16,986 nucleotides of DNA. It comes from DATIJJ01 sp039936115 (GTDB lineage Bacteria; Pseudomonadota; Gammaproteobacteria; DSM-16500). The stretch's first letter is position 1, and the number at the start of each line of letters is the position of its first letter. Made by a program: the position numbers and the translations under genes. Below the pieces are notes generated by a model. That model was given only the letters and a program-made list of their open reading frames with translations, had not been told where the DNA came from and made no database searches. The stretch spans positions 1 to 16,986 of the forward strand of contig JBDTIZ010000159.1 of assembly GCA_039936115.1 (NCBI GenBank). The letters are read 5' to 3'. Shown here one piece after another: positions 8,407 to 15,774 of the stretch.

Positions 8407-8440
8407 GCCAATAACTTACATTATAGCTTAGATTATTGGC
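8407..8440 (-). promoter_or_regulatory. promoter -10 box inside an operator-like inverted repeat, upstream of the giant gene
   Basis: Perfect arms GCCAATAA (8407-8414) and TTATTGGC (8433-8440) flank 18 bases that contain a perfect minus-strand TATAAT (8425-8420). The implied transcript start is near 8413, giving a leader of about 28 bases to the ATG at 8385. The -35 region is poor (CCCTTG-like), as expected for a promoter needing an activator or under repression. No T-run follows the stem, so a terminator for the gene at 8486-8818 is less likely. Confidence 0.5.
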
Positions 8441-8485
8441 TGCAAGGGCATCACATAAGGAAAAAATGAGTAAATTTAAGTCGTT

Positions 8486-8818
8486 TTAAGCCGCCGCTTT
8501 GTAAATAATTATCAACGCAGATGTTTGCACTAGCCAGATGACCCAGATTAATTCCATCAAATAGGGAAACCATGAGCGCTTTACCAGCCAGAAAATTAAT
8601 GCTGGAACAAATCCAACAACAACTGGCATTGCTAATAATGCAAGTAACTGCCGCACCAGATTGCCTGCTTCGCCTACAGAAAAAACCTGTTTTAATTGTT
8701 CAGCAATCCAGTCATGCGAGTTAACAAGAAACTGTAAGCCCTGTTGTGCGTAAGGCATGCCTAAAATAATTACTATGCTTAAAATGAGTAATGCAATAAT
8801 TTGTTTCATCATCATCAT
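8486..8818 (-). CDS. small membrane protein of unknown function
   Basis: This encodes 110 residues with three hydrophobic segments, about 7-23, 57-79 and 85-106. A polar amphipathic stretch (NSHDWIAEQLKQVF) lies between the first and second. The start at ATG 8818, the first of four ATGs in a row, is chosen because AAGGA lies about ten bases upstream. The open frame extends in frame to 8881, but those extra residues look like untranslated leader. I do not recognise the family, and no catalytic motif is visible. It precedes the giant gene on the same strand with a 100-bp gap containing that gene's own promoter, so the two are probably not one operon. Confidence 0.7.
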   Translation of the reverse strand: MMMMKQIIALLILSIVIILGMPYAQQGLQFLVNSHDWIAEQLKQVFSVGEAGNLVRQLLALLAMPVVVGFVPALIFWLVKRSWFPYLMELIWVIWLVQTSALIIIYKAAA

Positions 8819-8897
8819 AAAAAATTTATCCTTTTTTATATTTAAGGAAAGATAAAAGGATTGAAGGGTTGTCGTCAACAAAAACTCCTTTTTCTTT

Positions 8898-8926
8898 TAG
8901 CTCCCTCCTTAGTAAAAGGAGGAGCT
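8898..8926. repeat. short hairpin between yadH side and the small membrane gene
   Basis: The arms AGCTCCCTCCTT and AAGGAGGAGCT pair around a four-base loop with one bulge. There is no T-run in the minus direction after it, so it is not a clear terminator for yadGH. The CTCC-rich arms resemble those of the palindrome at 10814-10940, so it may be a small member of the same repeat group. Confidence 0.45.
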
Positions 8927-8940
8927 TACTAAGCTACGTC

Positions 8941-9097
8941 CATATCATTCCCCACAACTATCGTAAACGTTCCCGGCATTTCTCTCTACCTCCGTCATCC
9001 CGCGCTAGAAGCATGCGCGGAATGACGTAAAAGTAAAGGAGAATGCCGTGAACGGTTACCGTTTACGAGTTTAAAGCAACTTGTGTGGAATGATATG
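8941..9097. mobile_element. 157-bp palindromic MITE with 8-bp target duplication, at the yadH stop
   Basis: The element begins CATATCATTCC and ends GGAATGATATG. Internal paired blocks include TCGTAAACG with CGTTTACGA and CGGCATT with AATGCCG. A central CGTCATCCCGCGC pairs with GCGCGGAATGACG (8993-9005, 9015-9027). GCTACGTC occurs directly outside both ends (8933-8940 and 9098-9105), as an intact 8-bp target duplication. The right copy contains the yadH stop codon. There is no coding capacity, so it must have been moved by a transposase elsewhere. An 8-bp duplication occurs in several IS families, and I cannot name one. Confidence 0.8.
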
Positions 9098-9098
9098 G

Positions 9099-9866
9099 CT
9101 ACGTCCTAAGCCCAGTCCCTTTCTCTAACAACACCAGACACCAGATCAGCAATCCCACAAACAAAATCACAATCAGTGAAATTCCAAAATAAATATTAAT
9201 ATCCGTTGTCCCTAGCATCCCAAATTTAAACGTATCAATAATATTTAAAATTGGATTAAGTGCAGAAACATGCTGCCAGAAAACCGGCAACTGCTTAATG
9301 GAATAAAACACACCGCCCAGATATGTCAGCGGTGTTAACACAAACGTTGGAATAAAAGAAATATCATCAAATTTTTTGGCGAACAACGCATTCAACAAAC
9401 CGCCGAGTGAAAATAACATGGCAGAAAGGCAACCCATAGAAATCACGATAAAAATATTGTTGATATGCAAATGAGTAAATGCGAGTGAAATTAAAATAAC
9501 AATCACGCCGACTAAAATACCGCGCAACGCACCGCCTAACATATAACCCAGCAAAATGACATAACTCGGCATTGACGACACCAGCATTTCTTCAACACTT
9601 TTGCTGAATTTCGCGCCGAAAAAAGAGGAAGATGTATTCGCATAGGCATTCGTCATAATCGACATCATTGTAAGACCCGGCACAATATATTGCATGTACG
9701 TGTAACCGTTGATGTCTTTAATTTGCGAACCAATTAATTTTCCGAAAATCAAAAAATAAAGTGTCATCGTAATCGCAGGCGGCAACAAAGTCTGCGTCCA
9801 GATACGCATAAAACGGCTAATTTCTTTTACTAAAATAGTTTGTAGCGCAATTAAATTCTTACTCAT
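9099..9866 (-). CDS. yadH: ABC-2 type exporter permease, YadH-like
   Basis: This 255-residue inner-membrane permease of the ABC-2 family pairs with the ATPase encoded just upstream. It closely resembles E. coli YadH (about 256 residues) in blocks such as FMRIW.QTL.PP.ITMTLYF, GLTMMSIMTNAYAN, SSFFGAKF, FDDISF.PTFVLTPLTYLGGVFYS and the C-terminal KGTGLRT. Six hydrophobic segments are visible. ATG 9866 overlaps the yadG stop by four bases (ATGA) and has AAGGAA six bases upstream, so translation is coupled. The substrate of YadGH is not firmly known. The TAG stop (9101-9099) falls within the target duplication of the palindromic element beyond it. Confidence 0.92.
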   Translation of the reverse strand: MSKNLIALQTILVKEISRFMRIWTQTLLPPAITMTLYFLIFGKLIGSQIKDINGYTYMQYIVPGLTMMSIMTNAYANTSSSFFGAKFSKSVEEMLVSSMPSYVILLGYMLGGALRGILVGVIVILISLAFTHLHINNIFIVISMGCLSAMLFSLGGLLNALFAKKFDDISFIPTFVLTPLTYLGGVFYSIKQLPVFWQHVSALNPILNIIDTFKFGMLGTTDINIYFGISLIVILFVGLLIWCLVLLEKGTGLRT

Positions 9867-10786
9867 TGTCTTTCCTTATTTTCTGTAATCAGCCGCATAA
9901 ATAATTCTTCGAGACGATTTGTTTTGTTACGCATGCTGATGACACGAATATTTTGTTTATTTAAGTGAACAAATAATTCATTTAATGATTTTGATTTGTG
10001 GCATTCAACTTCTAAAGTTGTTTTGTCCAGAATACGATAAGGAAATCCATTTAATTCGATTGACTGTCCAATGACATCCGCAACGTCTAATACTATTGTT
10101 TGCATATCAAGACGATTGATCAGTGTTTTCATGTTGGTATTTTCAATAATTTCACCATGATCAATGATAGCGACATTTTTGCAGAGCTGCTCTGCTTCTT
10201 CCAGATAGTGCGTTGTCAAAATAATGGTGGTGCCTGACTGATTTAATTCAGCGAGAAATTTCCACAGGCCATAACGCAATTCAATATCTACACCTGCTGT
10301 TGGTTCATCAAGAACAAGTAATTTAGGTTCGTTAATTAATGCACGTGCAATCATCAGCCGTCGTTTCATACCGCCAGAAATTCGTAACGCTGCCTGATCG
10401 CGCTTGTCCCACAGCCCTAATTGTTTCAGATATTTTTCTGCGCGGACGCGCGCGATTTTGCGCGGAATTCCGTAGTATCCTGCCTGATTAATAAGAATCT
10501 GATCTATTTTTTCAAACGGATTGAAATTAAATTCTTGCGGCACAACACCGATGCAGGATTTGGCGGCTTGTAATTCTTTATCCAGGTCATAACCGAAAAT
10601 GGAAACACTTCCTGATGTTTTGTTAACAAGCGAACATAAAATTCCGATGGTGGTGGATTTGCCTGCGCCGTTTTGGCCGAGCAATGCGAAAAAATCGCCC
10701 TGGTTAACGGTGAGATTAATATTTTTTAAGGCGACTAAGCCGTTGCTGTAGACTTTTCTTAAGTTTTCTACGGATAAAGCGTGCAT
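9863..10786 (-). CDS. yadG: ABC exporter ATP-binding protein, YadG-like
   Basis: This 308-residue ATPase energises the YadH permease. The motifs are in order: Walker A GQNGAGKST (K43), Q-loop VVPQE (Q84), signature ISGGM (136-140, with I and M instead of the usual L and Q), Walker B LLVLDEP (D160, E161) and switch H193 in TTHYLEEAE. An open frame reaches 10831, but those extra residues run into a palindromic repeat. ATG 10786 has GAGAGG five bases upstream and gives the same length as E. coli YadG. It forms an operon with yadH through an ATGA overlap. The rdgB remnant lies upstream on the same strand beyond the palindrome, so the original transcription unit may have been altered. Confidence 0.93.
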   Translation of the reverse strand: MHALSVENLRKVYSNGLVALKNINLTVNQGDFFALLGQNGAGKSTTIGILCSLVNKTSGSVSIFGYDLDKELQAAKSCIGVVPQEFNFNPFEKIDQILINQAGYYGIPRKIARVRAEKYLKQLGLWDKRDQAALRISGGMKRRLMIARALINEPKLLVLDEPTAGVDIELRYGLWKFLAELNQSGTTIILTTHYLEEAEQLCKNVAIIDHGEIIENTNMKTLINRLDMQTIVLDVADVIGQSIELNGFPYRILDKTTLEVECHKSKSLNELFVHLNKQNIRVISMRNKTNRLEELFMRLITENKERQ

Positions 10787-10813
10787 GTGTACCTCTCGAA
10801 CTGATTTAGCTTC

Positions 10814-10940
10814 GTTAACTCCTTCCTCCACAGGAGGAAGACTGGGATGGAGGGATAAAATATTAAAATCTACTATTGAATTTTTTTATTATTTTATATC
10901 CCTCCATCCTAACCTTCTTCCTGCGGAGGAAGGAACTAAC
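10814..10940. repeat. about 127-bp palindromic element between rdgB remnant and yadG
   Basis: The left arm (CTCCTTCCTCCACAGGAGGAAG, then GGATGGAGGGATAAAATA) pairs imperfectly with the right arm, which ends GGAGGAAGGAACTAAC. The centre is a T/A-rich stretch. Each arm also contains a smaller hairpin (CTTCCTCC with GGAGGAAG). There are no coding features. The right edge reaches the rdgB stop codon. Target duplication is unclear. It resembles a non-autonomous mobile palindrome and may end rdgB transcription or influence yadG. Confidence 0.7.
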
Positions 10941-11005
10941 TAATACATCAATTTTTCAATAAGCAATCGCAATGCTTGCCCACGATGACTAATTTTATTT
11001 TTTTG
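10940..11005 (-). pseudogene. rdgB: rdgB (dITP/XTP pyrophosphatase), C-terminal remnant
   Basis: Read on the minus strand, the 21 or so codons before TAG (10942-10940) give KNKISHRGQALRLLIEKLMY. ISHRGQAL is the conserved C-terminal block of RdgB/HAM1, the enzyme that removes non-canonical purine nucleotides from the triphosphate pool. Everything upstream is replaced by the left inverted repeat of the Tn3-type transposon. The missing N-terminal part is not on the other side of the transposon. The cell may carry another copy or a displaced fragment elsewhere. Confidence 0.8.
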
Positions 11006-11045
11006 GGGTACTAAGCGTAAACCGTCGAAATTTCCGTCTACTCAT
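11005..11045 (+). repeat. Tn3-type terminal inverted repeat, left
   Basis: The repeat begins GGGG at the outer end and matches the right repeat at 36 of 41 positions. The mismatches are at positions 18, 23 and 35-37. The first 17 bases are identical. It lies 13 bases beyond the transposase stop, as is usual. Confidence 0.93.
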
Positions 11046-11058
11046 TTCTTGAGTTAAA

Positions 11059-14000
11059 TTAGCTCAAGTCCAGCTTCTCTATGATTGCATCCAAATCAAT
11101 ACAACAATCACTATAAAATTTAAAATGGCCTTGAAAATGAATGCGACTCCAAGCAACCGGTGAAATCTTCTTCAGCATTGCTATCCCTCTTTTATTTCCT
11201 GTCGCTTCAAATCTTTGCAACAACTTCGAAAGAATAGACGAATTATAATGGTTAATCGCATTTGCGACCAGCCTACCGCATTGATTGCTAATTTCGATTG
11301 CTATGTCGGTTCTTCCTGCTAATTCTTTCTTACCACCAACTTGGGCAATAGCAGCACGCTCTTGATGATAAGATTCAACACGGTTCTGTGAGCGATGAGT
11401 GTCTTTCTGTATCTGAGGGTCGAGTAAATATTTTAAAGTATGAATGCTACGTATTAGCTTGTCGTACTCAAACAGCGCTTTACGTATAGGGTTCGCTTGA
11501 GTGTGGGTGCACAATTTTTTAATAAGAGTGCTTTGTTTCATTTCTTTGAGCGCTAAGGTAGCGATAACACGCTGTAGATTGGGCCAATCTACTTCAATGA
11601 GATTACGCTCAAGTTTCCCTGCTGGTTGTATGAGATAATCATTGTATTCAGCAAGATCGCGACTACAATAGAGGTGCTTTAACTGCGCATTAATATCCGT
11701 AAAACGCGGATACAACTTGGCGCCAAACCAATTCATGATTGCAAAATTTCCCTTGTTTATGCAATGCATATCACCAGTCACAACATCAGGTATAACCTCT
11801 GTTGTGTTGTTGTACCAAATATCAAATACAAAATAGCTCTCATGCTCATGCGCGCCAATTAATTCAACTTGCAGCGGAATATGGTTAGCAAGCAATGTAT
11901 AAGCAACCATCCCTTTTCCTTTCCTAAAATATTTTTTTGAATAGCGAGCCTTAGTAGTTGGGTGGCTTACTTCAAATTTCTGTCCATCAACACCGCCATA
12001 CAAAATATTTAGATCGAATGAATAATAGGGAAAAATAGGCATTCTAGCGATATCATTACTTATAATATCATTTGCATCTTTTAATACGGCGAGACGCACA
12101 CGCGATTGATAAGTTTCATGCAGGGTATGATATGGGATGTCAGAAATTTCTGCCATGTTTAGATTGCCGTGATTCATTGCTTGAGCACTAATAACCGCAA
12201 TTAAACTATTTTTATCCGCTGATTGTTTCGCATAGCGAGGCTGGATATGCGTAAAAGCAGATAAATAATTACAGCGTTCGTTAACAAATTGAAGCACATC
12301 AGTAACATCACAAAGAGGCAACTGTTCATAAAAATTATGTTGTAACTCTTCATCTTTTTTTACATTAGTTTTTTTTAAATGTAATGTTTTACTTTTTTCA
12401 TCATATTGCAAATGTTTTAAATTACCTGCGCTTATTTCGTTATTAAAAAACACCCATAACTCATGTAATTCGGAGAATAGCGCGTCTAGTCGTTCTTTAA
12501 TTGGTTGACGCAAGGCCGGTATGTCAATTGATTCAAGTATTGCATCTTTTTCTTTTAATGAAACAAGCTCCTGAGTTAAGGATCGATGGTAAACACTGTC
12601 CTCTAAATATAACTCCCCTGAATTTAAACGTTTGCGTAGTTGGCGATAAATCCAAAATTCATAACGATCCGCATTAAGTCTAGTCGTTTGATTTTCTCTG
12701 TTAATTTCTAATAAAAAAGCATGTAAGCGTTTCGGTATTGTATTAACTGGACACTCACTCAGGGGGCACTGATTTAAACTATCTTGCTCGGAAAAAACAA
12801 TTCTAAGCCAATCAAGTGCAGCGAGCCAAGGACTATTCGGGGTGACACTAGAAAAATCAATCATCATTGCTAGTGGTCGCAAATGAAGCTTAAATCGACT
12901 TGCCAGTTTGTTAATAATGTTCCATTTAAAATCCATTTCTTTTTTCAATTTTTCGTCTGGGTTAGAAACTTTATTGCGTAACTCGTCTTTGGACATAATC
13001 ACGAACGCTTTTTCACGTACATTGCCAAAACGAATATCATCCGAAATTGTCTCATCAACAAAAAATTGTGCTAAACGTTTCATTACCAACCACTCTGTTT
13101 GCTGGCGCTTTTGATGTTGTGAAAACTCTTCCTTAGCTTTTTCTTTTGTTTCATCATCAAAATGTTTGATATGGTAACAAAAAGCATCCACCAAATTATC
13201 ATTAAGCTGTTGGTAACGTTGCCAGATGTAACATAGCAAATAAAGGTAGGTTTGTTCTGGTTTAAGTCGTTCTCGTAAATCATGCGCTGAATAATAACTA
13301 ACAAGGCTCGCATAATACTCAATATTTTGTGCGGATATTTTTAGAATGGGAAATAATTTTTTTGCAATTTTGTAAAGAGGTTTTACAATCGTTAGCTTTT
13401 CACGCTCAGCTGTCATCATTCTTGCTTTGAAATCTTTTGCATCTTGTTTAAGCGCAGCTAGACTAGATAAATTATTTGCTTGCAGCAACATTTTTTGTAA
13501 AGTTGATTTTTCCGAATCACTTAATCCTTCTTTAATTAATTCATCAAGTCGCTTTCTCTCAATATTTAGTGCATCCCTTACAATGATTTGTAACGTTGTA
13601 TAACGTGGCCGAATAATTTTTTGTTCTCGCAATAGATTTAATAAATCCATTATAATAAATTGAGGATTGATATCACGCAGAATTACTTGATTAGCTTGTT
13701 GACGAAGTTGTGATTCAAAATGTTTTGACCAAGGTTGATATTTAAAAAGCAAAGAAATCATATTAACCTGGGTATAATGCTCGTGCTTGGTAATTAGCTG
13801 ACGGTCAAATACAGATTGCTCTGGAAAATACTGTTGCATGACAAATTGAATATCTCCCTCAACCTCCTGCCATTTAAAACGAAAGAATATTTTTTTAGCT
13901 TTGAAATAGCCTATTTGTAACAAACAGTAAATCTTGGCTGATAAATGAGAACGGCCTAATGCAAGCGCTTGTTCTTCATTCGTTAGCGTTAAATATTCAA

Positions 14001-14091
14001 GCCGTTGGTCGTCATCAAAATCTGGTAGTTCGTATAAAGCAGATTGTTCTGCTTCAGATAGGATGGTTAATCTTTCGTTACCTGCGCGCAT
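11059..14091 (-). CDS. tnpA: Tn3-family transposase
   Basis: This 1010-residue protein catalyses replicative transposition by cutting at the 41-bp ends and forming cointegrates. The length is normal for the family (about 1000). The N-terminal 150 residues resemble the DNA-binding DUF4158-type region (FDDDQRLEYLTL, SAKIYCLLQIGYF). The DDE triad is D702 (YGGVDGQKF), D774 (VTGDMH) and E906 (QNRVES). Further family blocks are GNFAIMNWFG, PRFTDI and ELAGRTDIAIEISNQCGRLVANAI. ATG 14091 overlaps the resolvase end by 25 bases. It has no strong ribosome-binding site, so translational coupling to tnpR is likely. The frame is uninterrupted, so the transposase could be active. Confidence 0.96.
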   Translation of the reverse strand: MRAGNERLTILSEAEQSALYELPDFDDDQRLEYLTLTNEEQALALGRSHLSAKIYCLLQIGYFKAKKIFFRFKWQEVEGDIQFVMQQYFPEQSVFDRQLITKHEHYTQVNMISLLFKYQPWSKHFESQLRQQANQVILRDINPQFIIMDLLNLLREQKIIRPRYTTLQIIVRDALNIERKRLDELIKEGLSDSEKSTLQKMLLQANNLSSLAALKQDAKDFKARMMTAEREKLTIVKPLYKIAKKLFPILKISAQNIEYYASLVSYYSAHDLRERLKPEQTYLYLLCYIWQRYQQLNDNLVDAFCYHIKHFDDETKEKAKEEFSQHQKRQQTEWLVMKRLAQFFVDETISDDIRFGNVREKAFVIMSKDELRNKVSNPDEKLKKEMDFKWNIINKLASRFKLHLRPLAMMIDFSSVTPNSPWLAALDWLRIVFSEQDSLNQCPLSECPVNTIPKRLHAFLLEINRENQTTRLNADRYEFWIYRQLRKRLNSGELYLEDSVYHRSLTQELVSLKEKDAILESIDIPALRQPIKERLDALFSELHELWVFFNNEISAGNLKHLQYDEKSKTLHLKKTNVKKDEELQHNFYEQLPLCDVTDVLQFVNERCNYLSAFTHIQPRYAKQSADKNSLIAVISAQAMNHGNLNMAEISDIPYHTLHETYQSRVRLAVLKDANDIISNDIARMPIFPYYSFDLNILYGGVDGQKFEVSHPTTKARYSKKYFRKGKGMVAYTLLANHIPLQVELIGAHEHESYFVFDIWYNNTTEVIPDVVTGDMHCINKGNFAIMNWFGAKLYPRFTDINAQLKHLYCSRDLAEYNDYLIQPAGKLERNLIEVDWPNLQRVIATLALKEMKQSTLIKKLCTHTQANPIRKALFEYDKLIRSIHTLKYLLDPQIQKDTHRSQNRVESYHQERAAIAQVGGKKELAGRTDIAIEISNQCGRLVANAINHYNSSILSKLLQRFEATGNKRGIAMLKKISPVAWSRIHFQGHFKFYSDCCIDLDAIIEKLDLS

Positions 14092-14681
14092 GTTTTATGT
14101 TCATAATTGCTGATCTCTACATTCCGATAGCGCAAGTATTTATATAATGTGCTTTTGGAGATATTTAATTTTTTTGAAATTTGCATAACAGAAAGTTTCC
14201 TTTCACGATACAACGTTTCTGCGGCATATGCTGTTGCTTCTGATTCTTTAGGTATGCCTTTAGGTCTTCCACCTAAACGTCCGCGCGCACGTGCGGCACT
14301 TAATCCTGCTTGCGTGCGTTCGCGAATAATATCACGCTCGAACTCAGCTAAAGATGCAAAAATATTAAAAACTAACCGGCCTTGGGGCGTAGTAGTATCA
14401 ATCGGATCGTTCAAGCTGCACAGCCCAATATTTCTTTCAATCAGCATCTGCACAAGCTCAACTAAATGTTTCAATGACCGGCCTAAGCGGTCAAGCTTCC
14501 ACACTACTAATACATCGCCTTCCCGGAGTTGTCTTAAAACAAGATCAAGCACCGGCCGATCAGATTTAACGCCGCTGACAATTTCTTCATGTATCTTTTC
14601 GCAACCCGCATCTTCTAAAGCAATAACTTGCATATCTAAGTTTTGCTCTCTGGTACTGACGCGCGCATAACCTATTTTCAT
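14067..14681 (-). CDS. tnpR: serine site-specific recombinase (Tn3-type resolvase)
   Basis: This 204-residue resolvase/invertase splits cointegrates at the res site and usually represses its own promoter. The catalytic serine is S9 in YARVST. The active-site arginines R7, R42 (SDRP), R65 and R68 (KLDRLGRS) are present. The long E-helix (ASLAEFERDIIRERT) and a C-terminal helix-turn-helix at about 145-185 (SVMQISKKLNISKSTLYKYL) follow. The protein is slightly longer than typical Tn3 resolvases (about 185) because of a short tail. ATG 14681 has AGGAG about five bases upstream. It forms an operon with tnpA, with the two frames overlapping by 25 bases. Confidence 0.96.
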   Translation of the reverse strand: MKIGYARVSTREQNLDMQVIALEDAGCEKIHEEIVSGVKSDRPVLDLVLRQLREGDVLVVWKLDRLGRSLKHLVELVQMLIERNIGLCSLNDPIDTTTPQGRLVFNIFASLAEFERDIIRERTQAGLSAARARGRLGGRPKGIPKESEATAYAAETLYRERKLSVMQISKKLNISKSTLYKYLRYRNVEISNYEHKTCAQVTKD

Positions 14682-14702
14682 TAAAGCTCCTGTTGTTGGC
14701 GG

Positions 14703-14772
14703 TGATTCATCCGTGGGTTTGATAGTTTTTGATACTCGAAACAGTGAATCATTAGTAGACTTAGATTTCGAG
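14703..14772. promoter_or_regulatory. candidate res site
   Basis: The gap between the divergent resolvase and cargo genes holds two interleaved inverted repeats. These are TGATTCA (14703-14709) with TGAATCA (14745-14751), and CTCGAAA (14735-14741) with TTTCGAG (14766-14772). Tn3 res sites sit next to tnpR and contain several inverted 12-base resolvase sites. The exact subsites are not resolved here, so this is inferred from position and symmetry. Confidence 0.5.
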
Positions 14773-14784
14773 AACCAGTATAGT
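14756..14784 (+). promoter_or_regulatory. sigma-70-like promoter for the cargo genes
   Basis: A -35 TAGACT (14756-14761) and a -10 TATAGT (14779-14784) are separated by 17 bases. The implied start near 14791 gives a leader of about 100 bases to ATG 14892. It overlaps the candidate res site, so resolvase binding could repress the cargo, as it does for its own gene. Confidence 0.5.
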
Positions 14785-14891
14785 ACGCGCTAATTGGATC
14801 GTTTTAAACATCTTTTTTGAGAAATCTGAGGGTGCAGAATAACGATCGTTTTTTCAAACCTTTTGATTTTTATAAAATAGAGGCACAAATT

Positions 14892-15728
14892 ATGTTGAGT
14901 AGGTTAGTAAGATTTGCTTTTTGGACATCACTTTTAATCCCAGCAGTAACTTCTTCAAAAACAGCTTGCAATGATATCGAAAATGAAAAATGTGAAGATA
15001 ATGTTAACTGGAACCCATGCAGCAAAGACTTCACGCTCCTTCAAGGACAAGCAAGCACGGCTACTACATTATGGTTGTTAGGCGAACAGCATAGCCTGCA
15101 AGATAAAACTATAAGCTGCATAGAGCATTTAACGAGGAATCATAAAGAACATCGCATTTATATTGAAGGTCTATCTACAGGAAAAACGTCTTGCAAAAAT
15201 GCGGGAATAAAAGAAAAAGCAGGCCGCGAATGTTTTGGTTGGGGTGACACTGAAGCAGATAAAGCTATTGGTGCTATTTTTGACTCAGGCATCGAAGTAG
15301 GGGTCAACAACCTTCAAGATTTTTATCAACAAGAACATTACTCCGATTCAGCGATGGATGATATGTTAAAAAATATGATAAAATTTAAATCAAAAGAATT
15401 TGCTGAAGAAACAAGAGCTGCTAATCTGTTATTAGAAAAAAGAAAAAGTGGTGACTCTTATAAAAAAATATTTTCACAGAAAAATTTATTTTTAGGAACA
15501 AAGCTTACTCCATCTAAAGCAGCACAATTGAAATTGTATAATAAAAAACAAAATCAGTCATTATTGAAAGCCCTAGATAACTCACCTTCCAATCTATTTA
15601 AGGTTGTAAAAACAGGCAAAGCTCATGTTGTAAAACAAGAAGCAGATACAGGTAGCGCAGAATATTTAACGGAGGAATTAAAAAAAGGAAAGCATCAAAA
15701 TTATTATGCAGTCTTAGCAATGAATTAG
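14892..15728 (+). CDS. secreted cysteine-rich protein, TraB/TIKI/ChaN-like (tentative)
   Basis: The protein is 278 residues from ATG 14892, which has GAGGC nine bases upstream and opens a signal peptide (MLSRLVRFAFWTSLLIPAV). A longer in-frame start is a TTG at 14817, which would bury the signal. The mature part has six cysteines (three near the N-terminus, then ISC, TSC, REC), an even number consistent with disulphides in the periplasm or outside. The motif WLLGEQH (E65, H67), the following IYIEG strand and a late KTGKAHV (H245) resemble the GExH and GxxHV signatures of the TraB/TIKI/EreA/ChaN-like superfamily. That group includes metal- or haem-dependent hydrolases and binding proteins. Assignment rests on these short motifs only. 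It is the first cargo gene of the transposon, 46 bases before the hydrolase gene. Confidence 0.7.
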   Translation: MLSRLVRFAFWTSLLIPAVTSSKTACNDIENEKCEDNVNWNPCSKDFTLLQGQASTATTLWLLGEQHSLQDKTISCIEHLTRNHKEHRIYIEGLSTGKTSCKNAGIKEKAGRECFGWGDTEADKAIGAIFDSGIEVGVNNLQDFYQQEHYSDSAMDDMLKNMIKFKSKEFAEETRAANLLLEKRKSGDSYKKIFSQKNLFLGTKLTPSKAAQLKLYNKKQNQSLLKALDNSPSNLFKVVKTGKAHVVKQEADTGSAEYLTEELKKGKHQNYYAVLAMN

Positions 15729-15774
15729 TTTTTGACTAATACCGCTATAATTTTTATTCAGGTAGAATTGAAAA

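Noticed and set aside
8819..8881. Longer start for the small membrane protein (21 extra residues)
   Set aside because: AAGGA lies just before the ATG run at 8818, while the upstream start has no clear ribosome-binding site and lies in leader-like sequence.
8898..8926. Rho-independent terminator for yadGH
   Set aside because: The hairpin is followed by an A-rich, not T-rich, stretch in the direction of yadGH transcription.
14149..14670. 173-codon plus-strand open frame
   Set aside because: It is antisense to the resolvase, which has all its catalytic residues.
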